Part shown: piece by piece, positions 26,285 through 33,226 of the stretch
Layout of the letters: each line of letters opens with the position of its first letter
Position numbering within the stretch: position 1 is the stretch's first letter
Source of the DNA: Candidatus Thiosymbion ectosymbiont of Catanema sp. Cochon2018
Lineage (GTDB): Bacteria > Pseudomonadota > Gammaproteobacteria > Chromatiales > Chromatiaceae
Assembly: GCA_011392765.1 (NCBI GenBank)
Contig: WYCW01000001.1
Location: 2,000,631 to 2,035,761, forward strand
Length of the DNA stretch: 35,131 nt
Reading direction: 5' to 3'
The notes under the pieces: model-generated
The model's input: the letters and a program-made list of their open reading frames with translations, nothing else
Databases searched by the model: none
What the model was told of the DNA's origin: nothing
Program-made: the position numbers and the translations under genes

Positions 26285-26373
26285 GCTACCCGTGAGATCG
26301 GTTCGCCATCATCGGGGGCTCTTCATCCCATTACGTTTATTTGCGTCCATTTGCGTTGATTTGCGGCTAAGAG

Positions 26374-26444
26374 ACTGTCCAAAAAGGGATCATAGGCTGT
26401 AGGCTGGGTTGCGGCCAGGGACGGCCAAAACCCAGCAATAACCT
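26374..26444 (+). repeat. Dispersed repeat GAGACTGTCCAAAAAGGG, copy 3
   Basis: The same unit as 21131-21197 with a short internal duplication (TAGGCTGTAGGCTGGG). It contains the hairpin with an AGGGAC loop. It ends about 45 bp before the next gene. Confidence 0.75.
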
Positions 26445-26488
26445 GACGTGCCTCGAATATGCGGCAAGCAAACCGAACGCAGAGTCAA

Positions 26489-27136
26489 ATGACCGACCAG
26501 CCCACACGACACCATCCGACGGATATCGGCCTCCACCGCAAATCCCGGCTTCTGTCCATCGCCTTCGACGACGGGGCGACCTTCGAGCTGCCCTGCGAGT
26601 ATCTACGGGTCTTCTCCAAGGCGGCCGAAGTGCGGACTATGGGCCAACCGGTAACTGGTAAGGAAGGGGTGAATATCGAGCGGATCGAACCTCAGGGGCA
26701 ATACGGGGTCCGCATCCTCTTCGACGACGGTCACGACACCGGCATCTATTCCTGGGACACCCTCTACGCCTTGGGTGCGGACCGAGAACGGAACTGGGCG
26801 GCCTATCTCAAGGAACTGGAGCAGATCGGACACCAGAGACGGGAACCGCAGCAGGAAGAGAAGCGAATCAGGCTTCTCTACTTCAACTGGTTGGCCCAAA
26901 AGCTGCGCAAGGAGACCGAGGAGTTCGTGGTTCCGCCGAGCGTCGCGGACGTGGATGCCCTCCTCGTCTGGCTCGGCCGGCGCAAGCCAGGTGCGGCCCC
27001 CCTTTTCGACCGGGAGCGGGTTCGAGTTACTTTGAACAAACAGTTTGCCGAGGGCTTCTCCAAGCTCCATGACGGAGACGAGGTAGGGATCGTGCCCACC
27101 TCGCCGACCGCTCCGGCTACCCCGGATCTGGTGTGA
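26489..27136 (+). CDS. DUF971 - MoaD-like fusion protein
   Basis: A 215-residue two-domain protein. Residues about 10-100 are a DUF971/GBBH-like N-terminal domain (TDIGLHRKSRLLSIAFDDGA, LPCEYLRVFSKAAEVR, GVRILFDDGHDTGIYSWDTL). Residues about 120-200 resemble a MoaD/ThiS beta-grasp domain (IRLLYFNWLAQKLRKETEEF, VTLNKQFAEGFSKLHDGDEV). MoaD normally ends in Gly-Gly, which is adenylated and thiolated. Here the tail is GIVPTSPTAPATPDLV, so normal sulfur-carrier activity is not expected. I chose ATG 26489 over 26459 because family similarity starts there. DUF971 proteins are associated with Fe-S metabolism in other organisms. The function of the fusion is unknown. Confidence 0.8.
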   Translation: MTDQPTRHHPTDIGLHRKSRLLSIAFDDGATFELPCEYLRVFSKAAEVRTMGQPVTGKEGVNIERIEPQGQYGVRILFDDGHDTGIYSWDTLYALGADRERNWAAYLKELEQIGHQRREPQQEEKRIRLLYFNWLAQKLRKETEEFVVPPSVADVDALLVWLGRRKPGAAPLFDRERVRVTLNKQFAEGFSKLHDGDEVGIVPTSPTAPATPDLV

Positions 27137-27284
27137 AGCTCCTTGAGATCCGGTTCCGAAAGGCTAAGTTCTTGTCAAATAGGGCGCACCAACTCTTCAA
27201 TCTTGAGAAGCGAAGCTGAGAAAAACGTCGTATTCGAATATTTCATCCATAATTGGCGGTGATAATGTTTAATTGTGACCTTAA

Positions 27285-27356
27285 TGCTAACACGGCCATC
27301 ACCGGCGGGAATGGAGCGCAACGGAATTCCCGTCCGTGTGCATGGCATGGTTATGT
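27285..27356 (-). other. attC site 1 (distal end of cassette array)
   Basis: On the - strand an R'' box ACATAAC (27350-27356), an imperfect stem, and an R' box GTTAGCA (27285-27291) with CCGT before it give a 72-bp attC. The stop codon of the DHFR-like gene lies inside R''. No further attC is seen to the left, so this marks one edge of the array against the core chromosome. Confidence 0.75.
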
Positions 27357-27896
27357 GTTTCTTTCCACTCGGTAGGTTGTCTGCACGAACCCGAAATCGT
27401 AGGCGGTTGTGTGCAGATGGGTCAACTTTATGTCTTCTCCAACGGGGTCGAATAGGGGTATGCCGTCACCGATGGCGACAGGGATTCTGGTGATGGTAAT
27501 CTCATCAATTAGGGATTCCGCCAGGAATCCATGGATGGTGTTTCCGCCGTCCACATAAACATGCTCTGCACCTTGTGCCGAGAGGCGGTCAAGGAGCACC
27601 CGAGGCGATTCAGAACAACAGGAGACAGAGGCTGGGAGGTGCGAGGGAATCTCGACTGAGTTGTGGCTCAGCACGACCACCGGGGTTTCGCCGTAGGGCC
27701 ACTGGCCAAAGGATAGAACCTGTTGGAAGGTCTTGCGTCCCATGATTAGGACATCAACGGAGTCCATGAACGTCCTGAATCCGCAGTCTTCCCCCTCCGG
27801 AACGAGTTCATCGGCCTCGTTGAGCCAGTCAATCGAGCCGTCGGGTCGGGCTATGAATCCGTCCAAACTGGTGGCGACGTAAACTGATGCTCTCAT
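27351..27896 (-). CDS. Dihydrofolate reductase / RibD C-terminal family protein
   Basis: A 181-residue protein of the RibD C-terminal/DHFR-like superfamily (YyaP/YwjB-like). It has MRASVYVATSLDGFIARPDG, the MGRKTFQQVLSFGQWPYG nucleotide-site segment, VYVDGGNTIHGFLAESLIDE and IPVAIGDGIPLFD. Such proteins are NADPH-dependent reductases of uncertain substrate. They are common passengers of integron cassettes, but this one is not a classic trimethoprim-resistance DfrA and resistance should not be assumed. The TAA stop lies in the attC R'' box, as usual for cassette genes. Confidence 0.88.
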   Translation of the reverse strand: MRASVYVATSLDGFIARPDGSIDWLNEADELVPEGEDCGFRTFMDSVDVLIMGRKTFQQVLSFGQWPYGETPVVVLSHNSVEIPSHLPASVSCCSESPRVLLDRLSAQGAEHVYVDGGNTIHGFLAESLIDEITITRIPVAIGDGIPLFDPVGEDIKLTHLHTTAYDFGFVQTTYRVERNT

Positions 27897-27907
27897 CTAT
27901 CCTCTGT

Positions 27908-27998
27908 GCATAACGCCTAGCCCACCTGTTGCCCAAAGGTGCATAGCGAGGTACGAGCGGCGCAGCTTTGGGCAATCAGGTGAAGCGCCGTGTTATGA
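27908..27998 (-). other. attC site 2
   Basis: A 91-bp site. R' is GTTATGC (27908-27914) and the R'' side begins TCATAAC. The arms TTGCCCAAAG and CTTTGGGCAA form the central stem, with the mismatched L boxes typical of attC. It ends cassette 28000-28344. Confidence 0.85.
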
Positions 27999-27999
27999 A

Positions 28000-28344
28000 T
28001 TAATTGCATGATGCAGGTAATTCAAAGCTGTATTCTTTTACTTCACTTATATGAATTAAGCCATCATATTCCTCAGCGAATCCATCAAGCACCTCATCAT
28101 GCATATGGCCACGAAACTTAATGTACATGATTTGATATGGGTTCTTTAGATTGCTTTTATAATATTCATGCATTTCGATTCCAGCCCAATTAAAACTTAC
28201 CCAATAAGTAATATTGCTATTACATGGGGTAAAGCTATGCACTCCTTCTCCCCATGAGTATTTCCCTTTGTAAATTTTGTCGCATTCCACACCGTTTACT
28301 GATAGCGAACTGGTTGAGAGCAGAATAATGATGATATATTTCAT
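28000..28344 (-). CDS. Small secreted hypothetical protein (cassette gene)
   Basis: A 114-residue protein with a signal peptide (MKYIIIILLSTSSLSVNG) and three cysteines in the mature part. It is AT-rich with no recognised family. It contains aromatic-rich segments (YWVSFNWAGIEMHEYY) and probably folds as a small beta-rich periplasmic or lipid-facing protein. The gene lies wholly between two attC sites, with its stop at the R'' end of attC 2. This is good evidence that it is a single-gene cassette. Confidence 0.65.
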   Translation of the reverse strand: MKYIIIILLSTSSLSVNGVECDKIYKGKYSWGEGVHSFTPCNSNITYWVSFNWAGIEMHEYYKSNLKNPYQIMYIKFRGHMHDEVLDGFAEEYDGLIHISEVKEYSFELPASCN

Positions 28345-28351
28345 GTGTTAC

Positions 28352-28415
28352 TCATAATGCCAGCGTTCAGGGGCGCGCAGCGAAGCTGAGCGTCCCTTGC
28401 AACGCATTGTCAGGC
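28352..28415 (-). other. attC site 3 (degenerate R')
   Basis: On the - strand it runs from GCCTGAC (28409-28415) to ATTATGA (28352-28358), 64 bp. The arms GCGTT..AGGGACGC and GCGCCCCT..AACGC form the stem. The R' triplet is ATT instead of GTT, so recombination here may be weakened. Confidence 0.7.
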
Positions 28416-28942
28416 GCGTTCGCTACGAATTGGAAGCCCCCTTGCAATACCGCAGTAGCCCGAACGCAGGATTTAAAAACATTAACCTGCATGTTGACCT
28501 GAGACACTTCGTAAATCTCTGGTTCAATAGCTTTCGCTTGGTTTTCTTGGAACCAAGCAAGCACATCCGTGAGATGCCACAACGACGGCTTCCCTTCGTG
28601 AATAGGTTCCGGAAACGAAGCCCCCTTGCTTTGAATGAGCTGCCGAATATATTGCCGTGACACACCGAAAAGATCGGCGATATCAGTGACACCAACGAAA
28701 TCCGGCGTTGCCTCGACCAGTTTGGCATCAGGAATAGCCCGCTGCACATCCTCAAGAGCACTCGAAACAGCTGCTAGTGCTGACTCTGATTCACGGGTAA
28801 AGCTTAATGAGATACGGCCATTTTGACCAATACCAACAGCAGCGTCTTCACACCCCGACTCCGCAAGAGCCCCGAGATACTGCTCAGGATCTTCGCACGC
28901 CTCTCCAAGGCGATACTTTAGTATGAACTCGTAGTCTTTCAT
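28367..28942 (-). CDS. HicB-like antitoxin with helix-turn-helix domain
   Basis: A 191-residue protein. The N-terminal ~80 residues (MKDYEFILKYRL, PEQYLGALAESGCEDAAVG, ISLSFTRESESAL) look like a HicB-type ferredoxin-like fold. They are followed by a helix-turn-helix (VTDIADLFGVSRQYIRQLIQ) of the AlpA/excisionase kind. The last residues (NALQGTLSFAARP) are encoded by the attC itself, a common cassette oddity. The start overlaps the stop of the upstream HicA-like gene (ATGA), implying coupled translation. The antitoxin and autorepressor role is inferred from arrangement; the toxin partner is frameshifted. Confidence 0.7.
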   Translation of the reverse strand: MKDYEFILKYRLGEACEDPEQYLGALAESGCEDAAVGIGQNGRISLSFTRESESALAAVSSALEDVQRAIPDAKLVEATPDFVGVTDIADLFGVSRQYIRQLIQSKGASFPEPIHEGKPSLWHLTDVLAWFQENQAKAIEPEIYEVSQVNMQVNVFKSCVRATAVLQGGFQFVANAPDNALQGTLSFAARP

Positions 28943-29201
28943 GAGTCTTGCTCCTGATTGGACAAGGGCATTACACAGTTATCCACAATCCGCCGAAGCT
29001 GTTTCGCATGATTTGCAGGGCTTTCGGCGTGCTCCAAATGCTGGTAATGCAAAACCCACCACAATGACAATTTCTGCTGTTGTAAGGGCAAAACATCTTG
29101 CCCCAAGCGTGACTACCACCGACATCAACTCGCCAACCCCTTGACTCTGCGTATTGCAACGCTGCTTCAATGTCCTTCTTGGGGTGTGACTCTCTGGGCA
29201 T
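28939..29201 (-). pseudogene. HicA-like toxin gene, frameshifted
   Basis: It starts at ATG 29201 behind a strong CAGGAGGG. It reads MPRESHPKKDIEAALQYAES then WRVDVGGSHAWGKMFC, and the GGSH block resembles the HicA active-site histidine motif. After SIWSTPK the family continues with a PANHAKQLRRIVDNC-like tail, which is present here but one frame over (shift near 29018-29022). The total span is 263 nt, one base short of 88 codons. In the restored frame the stop overlaps the next ATG. The toxin is thus probably dead while its antitoxin remains. Confidence 0.65.
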
Positions 29202-29267
29202 AAGCCCTCCTGAGTATGACTCCCCCATTCTGGAGTTTGCACATAGAGTTGTCAACTGACAATAGAT

Positions 29268-29345
29268 GCCGTCGCAGCAGGGACGCCGGTTACCCGGCGC
29301 CCCCTGCACAGATCCCGGCGTGCGGTTTTCCCGCACCGGGCTCCT
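29268..29345 (-). mobile_element. Group II intron 3' remnant (domains V and VI)
   Basis: On the - strand, 29311-29343 folds as domain V: GAGCCCGG pairs with CCGGGATC, with a two-base CG bulge on the 3' side. A TGCGG/CCGCA upper stem carries a GAAA-type loop. The AGC catalytic triad is in place. 29271-29309 folds as domain VI (GCAGGG..CCCTGC with inner GCGCCGGG/CCGGCGT). No reverse transcriptase ORF or 5' domains are present, so only the 3' end survives. Group IIC-attC introns are known to enter integron attC sites, which fits the location; class membership is inferred. Confidence 0.65.
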
Positions 29346-29413
29346 CAACCATGCTCACGCGCGCAGAGAACACCATGTGCTCCGTGGATATTTCCGCCAA
29401 GAAGGTTGACCTC

Positions 29414-29806
29414 TTATTTTAATACCTTGAAAGCGGGAGTTATGCCTAATTTACTGGCTGCCTTGCAGAACTCCACGTCAAAGGTATGAAGTAAACTCTC
29501 CCCACAAATACATAGATGCATGGCATCTGCAAAATCTGCCCCCAACTTGTACCATTCGAGGGCTTGTCCAATTTCTGTCGAGTTCTCTATGACGAGGTTT
29601 TCAGTTACCAGGGTATTCTCGAAGAATGACGCAATGTCATTGCGGCTTTTCTTATAAACCGAGCGAAGAACCCACTCGGTCTCCAGTAGCACGGTTCTTG
29701 AAATAAAAACTTCACCACTATTAATGAGCTGTTCAGCTATATCTGCTTGGCACTCATCATCATTGACCGCAAGGCGTACCAATAGGTTAGTATCAAATGC
29801 GATCAT
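29414..29806 (-). CDS. vapC: VapC-like PIN-domain toxin
   Basis: A 130-residue PIN-domain ribonuclease toxin from ATG 29806 (MIAFDTNLLVRLAVNDDECQ). The acidic residues are in FDTN, LLETEWVLRS, GADFADAMHL and TFDVEF. The longer frame to 29935 is read-through of the antitoxin region. The start overlaps the end of the AbrB-type antitoxin gene by 14 bp, so the two are coupled in the usual antitoxin-first order. The AT-rich composition fits cassette origin. The segment downstream, where an attC would be expected, holds the intron remnant instead. Confidence 0.9.
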   Translation of the reverse strand: MIAFDTNLLVRLAVNDDECQADIAEQLINSGEVFISRTVLLETEWVLRSVYKKSRNDIASFFENTLVTENLVIENSTEIGQALEWYKLGADFADAMHLCICGESLLHTFDVEFCKAASKLGITPAFKVLK

Positions 29807-30050
29807 TCGTATACTCAACGGGTTTGCATAGTGTCTCAGTTGGAACAGGCTCACCTGTATGTTGTAAGAACCCCCGCAGGGATTTCGCTGGAATTTTGTG
29901 TGTTTGAGGTGCCTTAGTCTGTAACATGACACCATGCTTTGTTGTCACCAATGTCAGTTCAACCCCTACACCCCAGTGTAATGAATCCCGCACTTCTTTA
30001 GGTATGACAATTTGTCCTTTGCTGGACAGTCTAACAGTCGCTGCCATCAT
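29793..30050 (-). CDS. vapB: AbrB/MazE-family antitoxin (VapB)
   Basis: An 85-residue protein starting MMAATVRLSSKGQIVIPKEV, the swapped-hairpin AbrB DNA-binding motif. It is followed by a flexible tail (TKAPQTHKIPAKSLRGFLQH) that would wrap the toxin. CCGGAG precedes the ATG at 30050. The upstream extension to 30095 is hydrophobic and unlike the family. It should bind its own promoter and neutralise the PIN toxin encoded directly downstream. Confidence 0.88.
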   Translation of the reverse strand: MMAATVRLSSKGQIVIPKEVRDSLHWGVGVELTLVTTKHGVMLQTKAPQTHKIPAKSLRGFLQHTGEPVPTETLCKPVEYTNDRI

Positions 30051-30162
30051 AAGCATTAACTCCGGTAAGACAATTGGTAAGAACCTTATAAACACGGTAA
30101 AACGTTAATTTCTCCGATTTCAAGAAGATACCTGATAGGCGTCGCATCGGAGACGACACATC

Positions 30163-30447
30163 TCATGCTATATCCTTCTTATCAAGTATTTCTTTTAGCA
30201 CTTCCCCATCACGTTGGAAATCGCGTTCATCATAGCTAAGATGGCAGCGATGCTTATGCAGAAAGTCTTCCATCTCCCATCTGGATTCATGGCCCAACAT
30301 AAGTTGAACTTGAAAACTAGTGAGAATACCAGTTTTGTAGCTGATTACGGCAATATCCTCCAGATTTGTTCTAGAAATACTGTTCCAGTTTTGCCGCAAC
30401 ACATCCGCGACGTTATCCGGTAACTCATAGCTGGCGTTAAAAATCAT
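30163..30447 (-). CDS. UPF0175 family small protein (possible antitoxin)
   Basis: A 94-residue protein with the UPF0175 pattern of an N-terminal helix pair, a YKTGILTSFQVQLMLG segment, then SRWEMEDFLHKHRCHLSY and a charged C-terminus. UPF0175 proteins often pair with PIN-like DUF3368 toxins, but no such partner follows here. The next gene set is a separate VapBC pair, with no convincing attC between them. It may be an orphan antitoxin, or it may share a cassette with VapBC. Confidence 0.8.
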   Translation of the reverse strand: MIFNASYELPDNVADVLRQNWNSISRTNLEDIAVISYKTGILTSFQVQLMLGHESRWEMEDFLHKHRCHLSYDERDFQRDGEVLKEILDKKDIA

Positions 30448-30491
30448 GATAACAGCCTTTCATTGTCAGCCTACAGTTTGTCTATTCGGAA

Positions 30492-30595
30492 GCATAACGT
30501 TTGGGCTCAGATGCCCAATGCCGCGTGGCACTGAGCTTGAAGGTTGCTGAGGAGCCGGACCGCGGCATTGGGTCGCCTGCAGCCGAATGTTAGGC
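30492..30595 (-). other. attC site 4
   Basis: A 104-bp site with R'' GCCTAAC (30589-30595) and R' GTTATGC (30492-30498) on the - strand. The long arms CCCAATGCCGCG and CGCGGCATTGGG pair exactly. It is very similar in sequence to attC site 7, so the two cassettes share an attC family. Confidence 0.9.
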
Positions 30596-30653
30596 GAATG
30601 AGCTGTGAAAGACGACCTATCAATTGAGCCTAGCCTCTTTTCTCGTTTGACTT

Positions 30654-31511
30654 CTACTCATAGCTTGCTATTTTCTCCCTACATAATTTTTCAGTTAAAG
30701 TCTGTAACTCTTGTACCCGCTCCGCAAGCCAATTAAGCTCTTCTTTTGTAATTGTATAACTTGGTTTATACCGGGCATCCACATAGGCTTTCCGAAGTAA
30801 CTTAAATCTTTCTTTCTCCTCTTCGGTAGAACGCGGAAATATGATTAAAAACCTTGGCTCTATGCTTGAGACTCTTTGGCCCAATTTCTCTATATCGTGA
30901 GTACTTGGCTTATAGCGAGTAAATACTAATAAGATTGTTCCATAAAGACGCTCTGTAACTTGATGAAGCTGAAATGCTGTTATATTCAGTTCACCTTGCT
31001 CTAATGCAGCACTGTACATTTTCAGGAATCCATTAGCACTATTAAACCAATACTCAAAATCCTCTTCAGCCAAACTTTTTCTTTCTTTCAGTGTTATTTC
31101 AATTGGCTTCGCCAATTGAAATTTTCCTGAGTCATAGAGAAGGATTCCTTCATGCACGACATCAATATAGAAATACTGGCTTTTCCTTAAACGACGATTT
31201 ATGAACTGGGTGTCTTCGGCAATCAGACTGATTGGGGTTCGGTGGATAGTTTTGGCTAAGCGTTGAGCAAGTTGACTGTTTTGCTCAATTTTGCTGGCTT
31301 GGCGAGGTGTTTCAGTTATGACCAAAAGATCGAAGTCACTCTGATAGCGATAAAGTAGGGTTTCTGGGTCAAGGTCTTCAACCCAGTCACCACGGGCATA
31401 ACTCCCAAACAAGATAAGCATATCGAGATCAACTTCTTCTCGAATAATTTCGATAGCTTTTTGTAATTCCTGCTGTTTTTGCTCAGGAAGGTGTTCAAGG
31501 GAGGTTTTCAT
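30654..31511 (-). CDS. Nucleotidyltransferase (MNT) - HEPN fusion protein
   Basis: A 285-residue protein. The N-terminal domain is an MNT-type nucleotidyltransferase with ILFGSYARGD and a second acidic cluster SDFDLLVI. The C-terminal half is a HEPN-type helical domain (QLHQVTERLYGTILLVFTRY and RKAYVDARYKPSY). In separate-gene MNT/HEPN systems the MNT protein modifies and silences the HEPN RNase toxin; here both are in one chain. I prefer ATG 31511 to the TTG at 31541. It is a single-gene cassette flanked by attC sites. Defence or toxin-antitoxin function is likely but not shown. Confidence 0.88.
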   Translation of the reverse strand: MKTSLEHLPEQKQQELQKAIEIIREEVDLDMLILFGSYARGDWVEDLDPETLLYRYQSDFDLLVITETPRQASKIEQNSQLAQRLAKTIHRTPISLIAEDTQFINRRLRKSQYFYIDVVHEGILLYDSGKFQLAKPIEITLKERKSLAEEDFEYWFNSANGFLKMYSAALEQGELNITAFQLHQVTERLYGTILLVFTRYKPSTHDIEKLGQRVSSIEPRFLIIFPRSTEEEKERFKLLRKAYVDARYKPSYTITKEELNWLAERVQELQTLTEKLCREKIASYE

Positions 31512-31582
31512 TCTCTTATGATAATCCCTTCGTCTCTCCAATGCCCGGTTGGAGAATACAAGTTAGCCGCTGGGCGTAGAAC

Positions 31583-31653
31583 GCCTAACGTTGCGTCACC
31601 GGCCGCTGCGAAGCGACAGCGGAGCAGCGGTCCGGTGCAGTGCCTTGTTAGGC
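31583..31653 (-). other. attC site 5
   Basis: A textbook 71-bp attC. R'' GCCTAAC (31647-31653) and R' GTTAGGC (31583-31589) are both perfect. The arms GACCGCTGC..CGGCCG pair around a GCGAAGC loop. The stop codon of the DUF2442 gene lies in R''. Confidence 0.93.
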
Positions 31654-31935
31654 GATGTAGCCCCAGGCCTTGAACTTTTCTTGAAGAGTAGAATCATCTT
31701 TAAATGCTTGAAAGTAAAGATATTCTGGAGCAAGATCTGCGCCATTTGGCCAGACAACAGTTTCTAGTTCAGGATCTAGTTGCAGCTTGGAGAACTCATT
31801 CACATTAAGTAGCGATTGAAACATCGGTCCGTGAAGTGCAGAACTCAAATCTGCGACTCCGCACTGACCATCATTGAATTTCAATTCAATTTGATAGTCC
31901 TTGATGTACTTGGCTTCACAAATATGAAGAATCAT
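31648..31935 (-). CDS. DUF2442 family protein
   Basis: A 95-residue protein of the DUF2442 type: ICEAKYIKDYQIELKFNDGQCGVADLS, then LHGPMFQSLLNVNEFSKLQL, and ETVVWPNGADLAPEYLY. It begins 3 bp after the DUF4160 gene. The DUF4160-DUF2442 pair recurs in cassette arrays and plasmids and is suspected to be a toxin-antitoxin system, with DUF2442 as possible antitoxin. No activity can be read from the sequence. Confidence 0.9.
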   Translation of the reverse strand: MILHICEAKYIKDYQIELKFNDGQCGVADLSSALHGPMFQSLLNVNEFSKLQLDPELETVVWPNGADLAPEYLYFQAFKDDSTLQEKFKAWGYIA

Positions 31936-31938
31936 GAC

Positions 31939-32196
31939 TTACTCCAAGGGCTCTATTGGCTTTAGTTCTTTTCGGTCTCGGCAGAAATTCCAGTCTTCGA
32001 GGAGTTCATTTTTGTAGAGTTCATGCCACTCAAGAACATGGCGTAACGCGCGTTTTGGAAAACGTCTTTGAACGATGCCAGTCAGGATTTCGACAGTAAT
32101 CTCGTATTCCCCGTACTTTGCATGAAAGTGTGGTGGCAAATGATCATCCCAATACATGGCAATGATAATCCCAAGAAAACGGCTTATTACGGGCAT
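31939..32196 (-). CDS. DUF4160 family protein
   Basis: An 85-residue protein with the DUF4160 hallmark MPVISRFLGIIIAMYWDDHL followed by PPHFHAKYGEYEITVEI and RHVLEWHELYKNELLEDW. It is the first gene of a two-gene cassette with DUF2442. The His-rich PPHFHAKYG block is strongly conserved in the family and may be catalytic, but no mechanism is established. About 25 bp separate the start from the TTAGGC junction. Confidence 0.92.
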   Translation of the reverse strand: MPVISRFLGIIIAMYWDDHLPPHFHAKYGEYEITVEILTGIVQRRFPKRALRHVLEWHELYKNELLEDWNFCRDRKELKPIEPLE

Positions 32197-32228
32197 ACCA
32201 ATACTCTGAATATATTGAGGAGCCTAAT

Positions 32229-32487
32229 GGGGAGCTAACCAGCAACCTCCCTTGCCCCCATGGACGGGGGCAAGGGAGGTTTATCTGCGTTCAGCGTCTT
32301 GATAGGCGGCGCGTCTTATGTTGCACTGACGTTGTTGTCCGGCGATTTCCTGTTTTGGTGTCTGAAACGGTCGGGCTATCAAAGCGCCGCCGGGCAGGTT
32401 CCTGTGTGTTTCCCTTTTGGTAATACTCTTTATATTGCACTTGCTGGTTAGCTCCCCAATAAGCGGCGCAGGGACGCGCCGCTTATC
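32229..32487 (-). repeat. ~259-bp cassette-junction repeat, copy C (complete)
   Basis: It starts GGGGAGCTAACCAGC and has the inverted end GCTGGTTAGCTCCCC at 32443-32457. Beyond that is a perfect hairpin, ATAAGCGGCGC-AGGGAC-GCGCCGCTTAT (32460-32486 or so). A second long hairpin with C-rich/G-rich arms lies at 32244-32281. On the - strand the element runs from G/ATAAGC, replacing the R' box of attC 6, to CCCCA/TTAGGC. Both edges therefore coincide with cassette recombination points, as expected for a whole cassette lacking a gene. Confidence 0.85.
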
Positions 32488-32565
32488 GCTGGGTTCAGCG
32501 GGGCCAAAATGTAGAGCGAGGAACGAGCGGCGCATTTTGGCATCCGCTGAAACCCCTTGTTAGGG
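32481..32565 (-). other. attC site 6 (R' box GATAAGC, joined to repeat copy C)
   Basis: R'' is CCCTAAC (32559-32565) on the - strand. The arms GCCAAAATG and CATTTTGGC pair. The R' position holds GATAAGC (32481-32487), which is also the first bases of repeat copy C. Only one base of the GTT core is changed. Confidence 0.75.
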
Positions 32566-33205
32566 CATTATTGTTTTCATCAAGGTAACTCATGATACTG
32601 CCAGCTGTTAGCTTGAAAGTAGGAAACACATCCATACCCACGCTTTTTAAGCCCTTGGCTGTCCATTTGTTACATGTATTCATCAAATAGTAGTCTCCAA
32701 CTCCTTTATAGAACTGACTATCACCGTATATTCCACTTTTTAGCTCGGTCACCTCGCCCTTATCGTTTTTATAAAAGCTATTCGAAATATACTCCACCAA
32801 GAAAGACAATTCTTTGTCGTTTAAACAGACTCTCTTCATTTCTCTATTAGAGAAATACTGATATACACTTTGTGGAACCCCGACTGCATGGACAACTGAC
32901 TCAGTTGGCCAGAATATCGCTCTTAAGGTTAAGCCGGATGTAATCTCCTTCGCCTGATAGAAACCTTTGTCACCCCAACCGAATTCTATATTGTGGATGT
33001 TTCCAAAACGATCTTTAAGAGCAGGTATTGAATTATATATTGCTTTGGATGGAATAACGAGTCCCGTATGCCACCCGTGGCTTACAACGAATACTTCATT
33101 TTTACCATAACCTGAGTATTTACTTGCATGTTGTACTACTGAGGGTTTTGCTGAGCACCCCGACAAGACTATAAAAGTGATAATTACTATATACTTTCCC
33201 ATCAT
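32495..33205 (-). CDS. DUF2459 (TIGR02117-like) lipoprotein
   Basis: A 236-residue protein with a lipobox (IVLSGC). The body matches the DUF2459 family: VVSHGWHTGLVIPSKAI, NIEFGWGDKGFYQ, WPTESVVHAVGVPQSV and YYLMNTCNKWTAKGLKSVGM. The conserved His and Cys suggest an enzymatic (possibly papain-like) site, but no activity is known to me. Chromosomal relatives are common in proteobacteria, while this AT-rich copy is a cassette. The last ~20 residues are encoded by the attC. Confidence 0.85.
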   Translation of the reverse strand: MMGKYIVIITFIVLSGCSAKPSVVQHASKYSGYGKNEVFVVSHGWHTGLVIPSKAIYNSIPALKDRFGNIHNIEFGWGDKGFYQAKEITSGLTLRAIFWPTESVVHAVGVPQSVYQYFSNREMKRVCLNDKELSFLVEYISNSFYKNDKGEVTELKSGIYGDSQFYKGVGDYYLMNTCNKWTAKGLKSVGMDVFPTFKLTAGSIMSYLDENNNALTRGFSGCQNAPLVPRSTFWPR

Positions 33206-33226
33206 TCGATGTTTCTTGGCCCTAAT

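Noticed and set aside
27351-27896. Trimethoprim-resistance DfrA cassette
   Set aside because: The sequence is of the RibD C-terminal/YyaP type and does not match classic DfrA proteins.
30096-30162. Possible attC between the UPF0175 and vapB genes
   Set aside because: A short ATCGGAGA pairing exists, but the R'' box is absent and the R' box is only GTTTTAC.
32260-32451. 63-residue ORF inside the ~259-bp repeat (copy C)
   Set aside because: The same frame has an early stop in copy D and a one-base shift in copy A, so it is not conserved as coding sequence.
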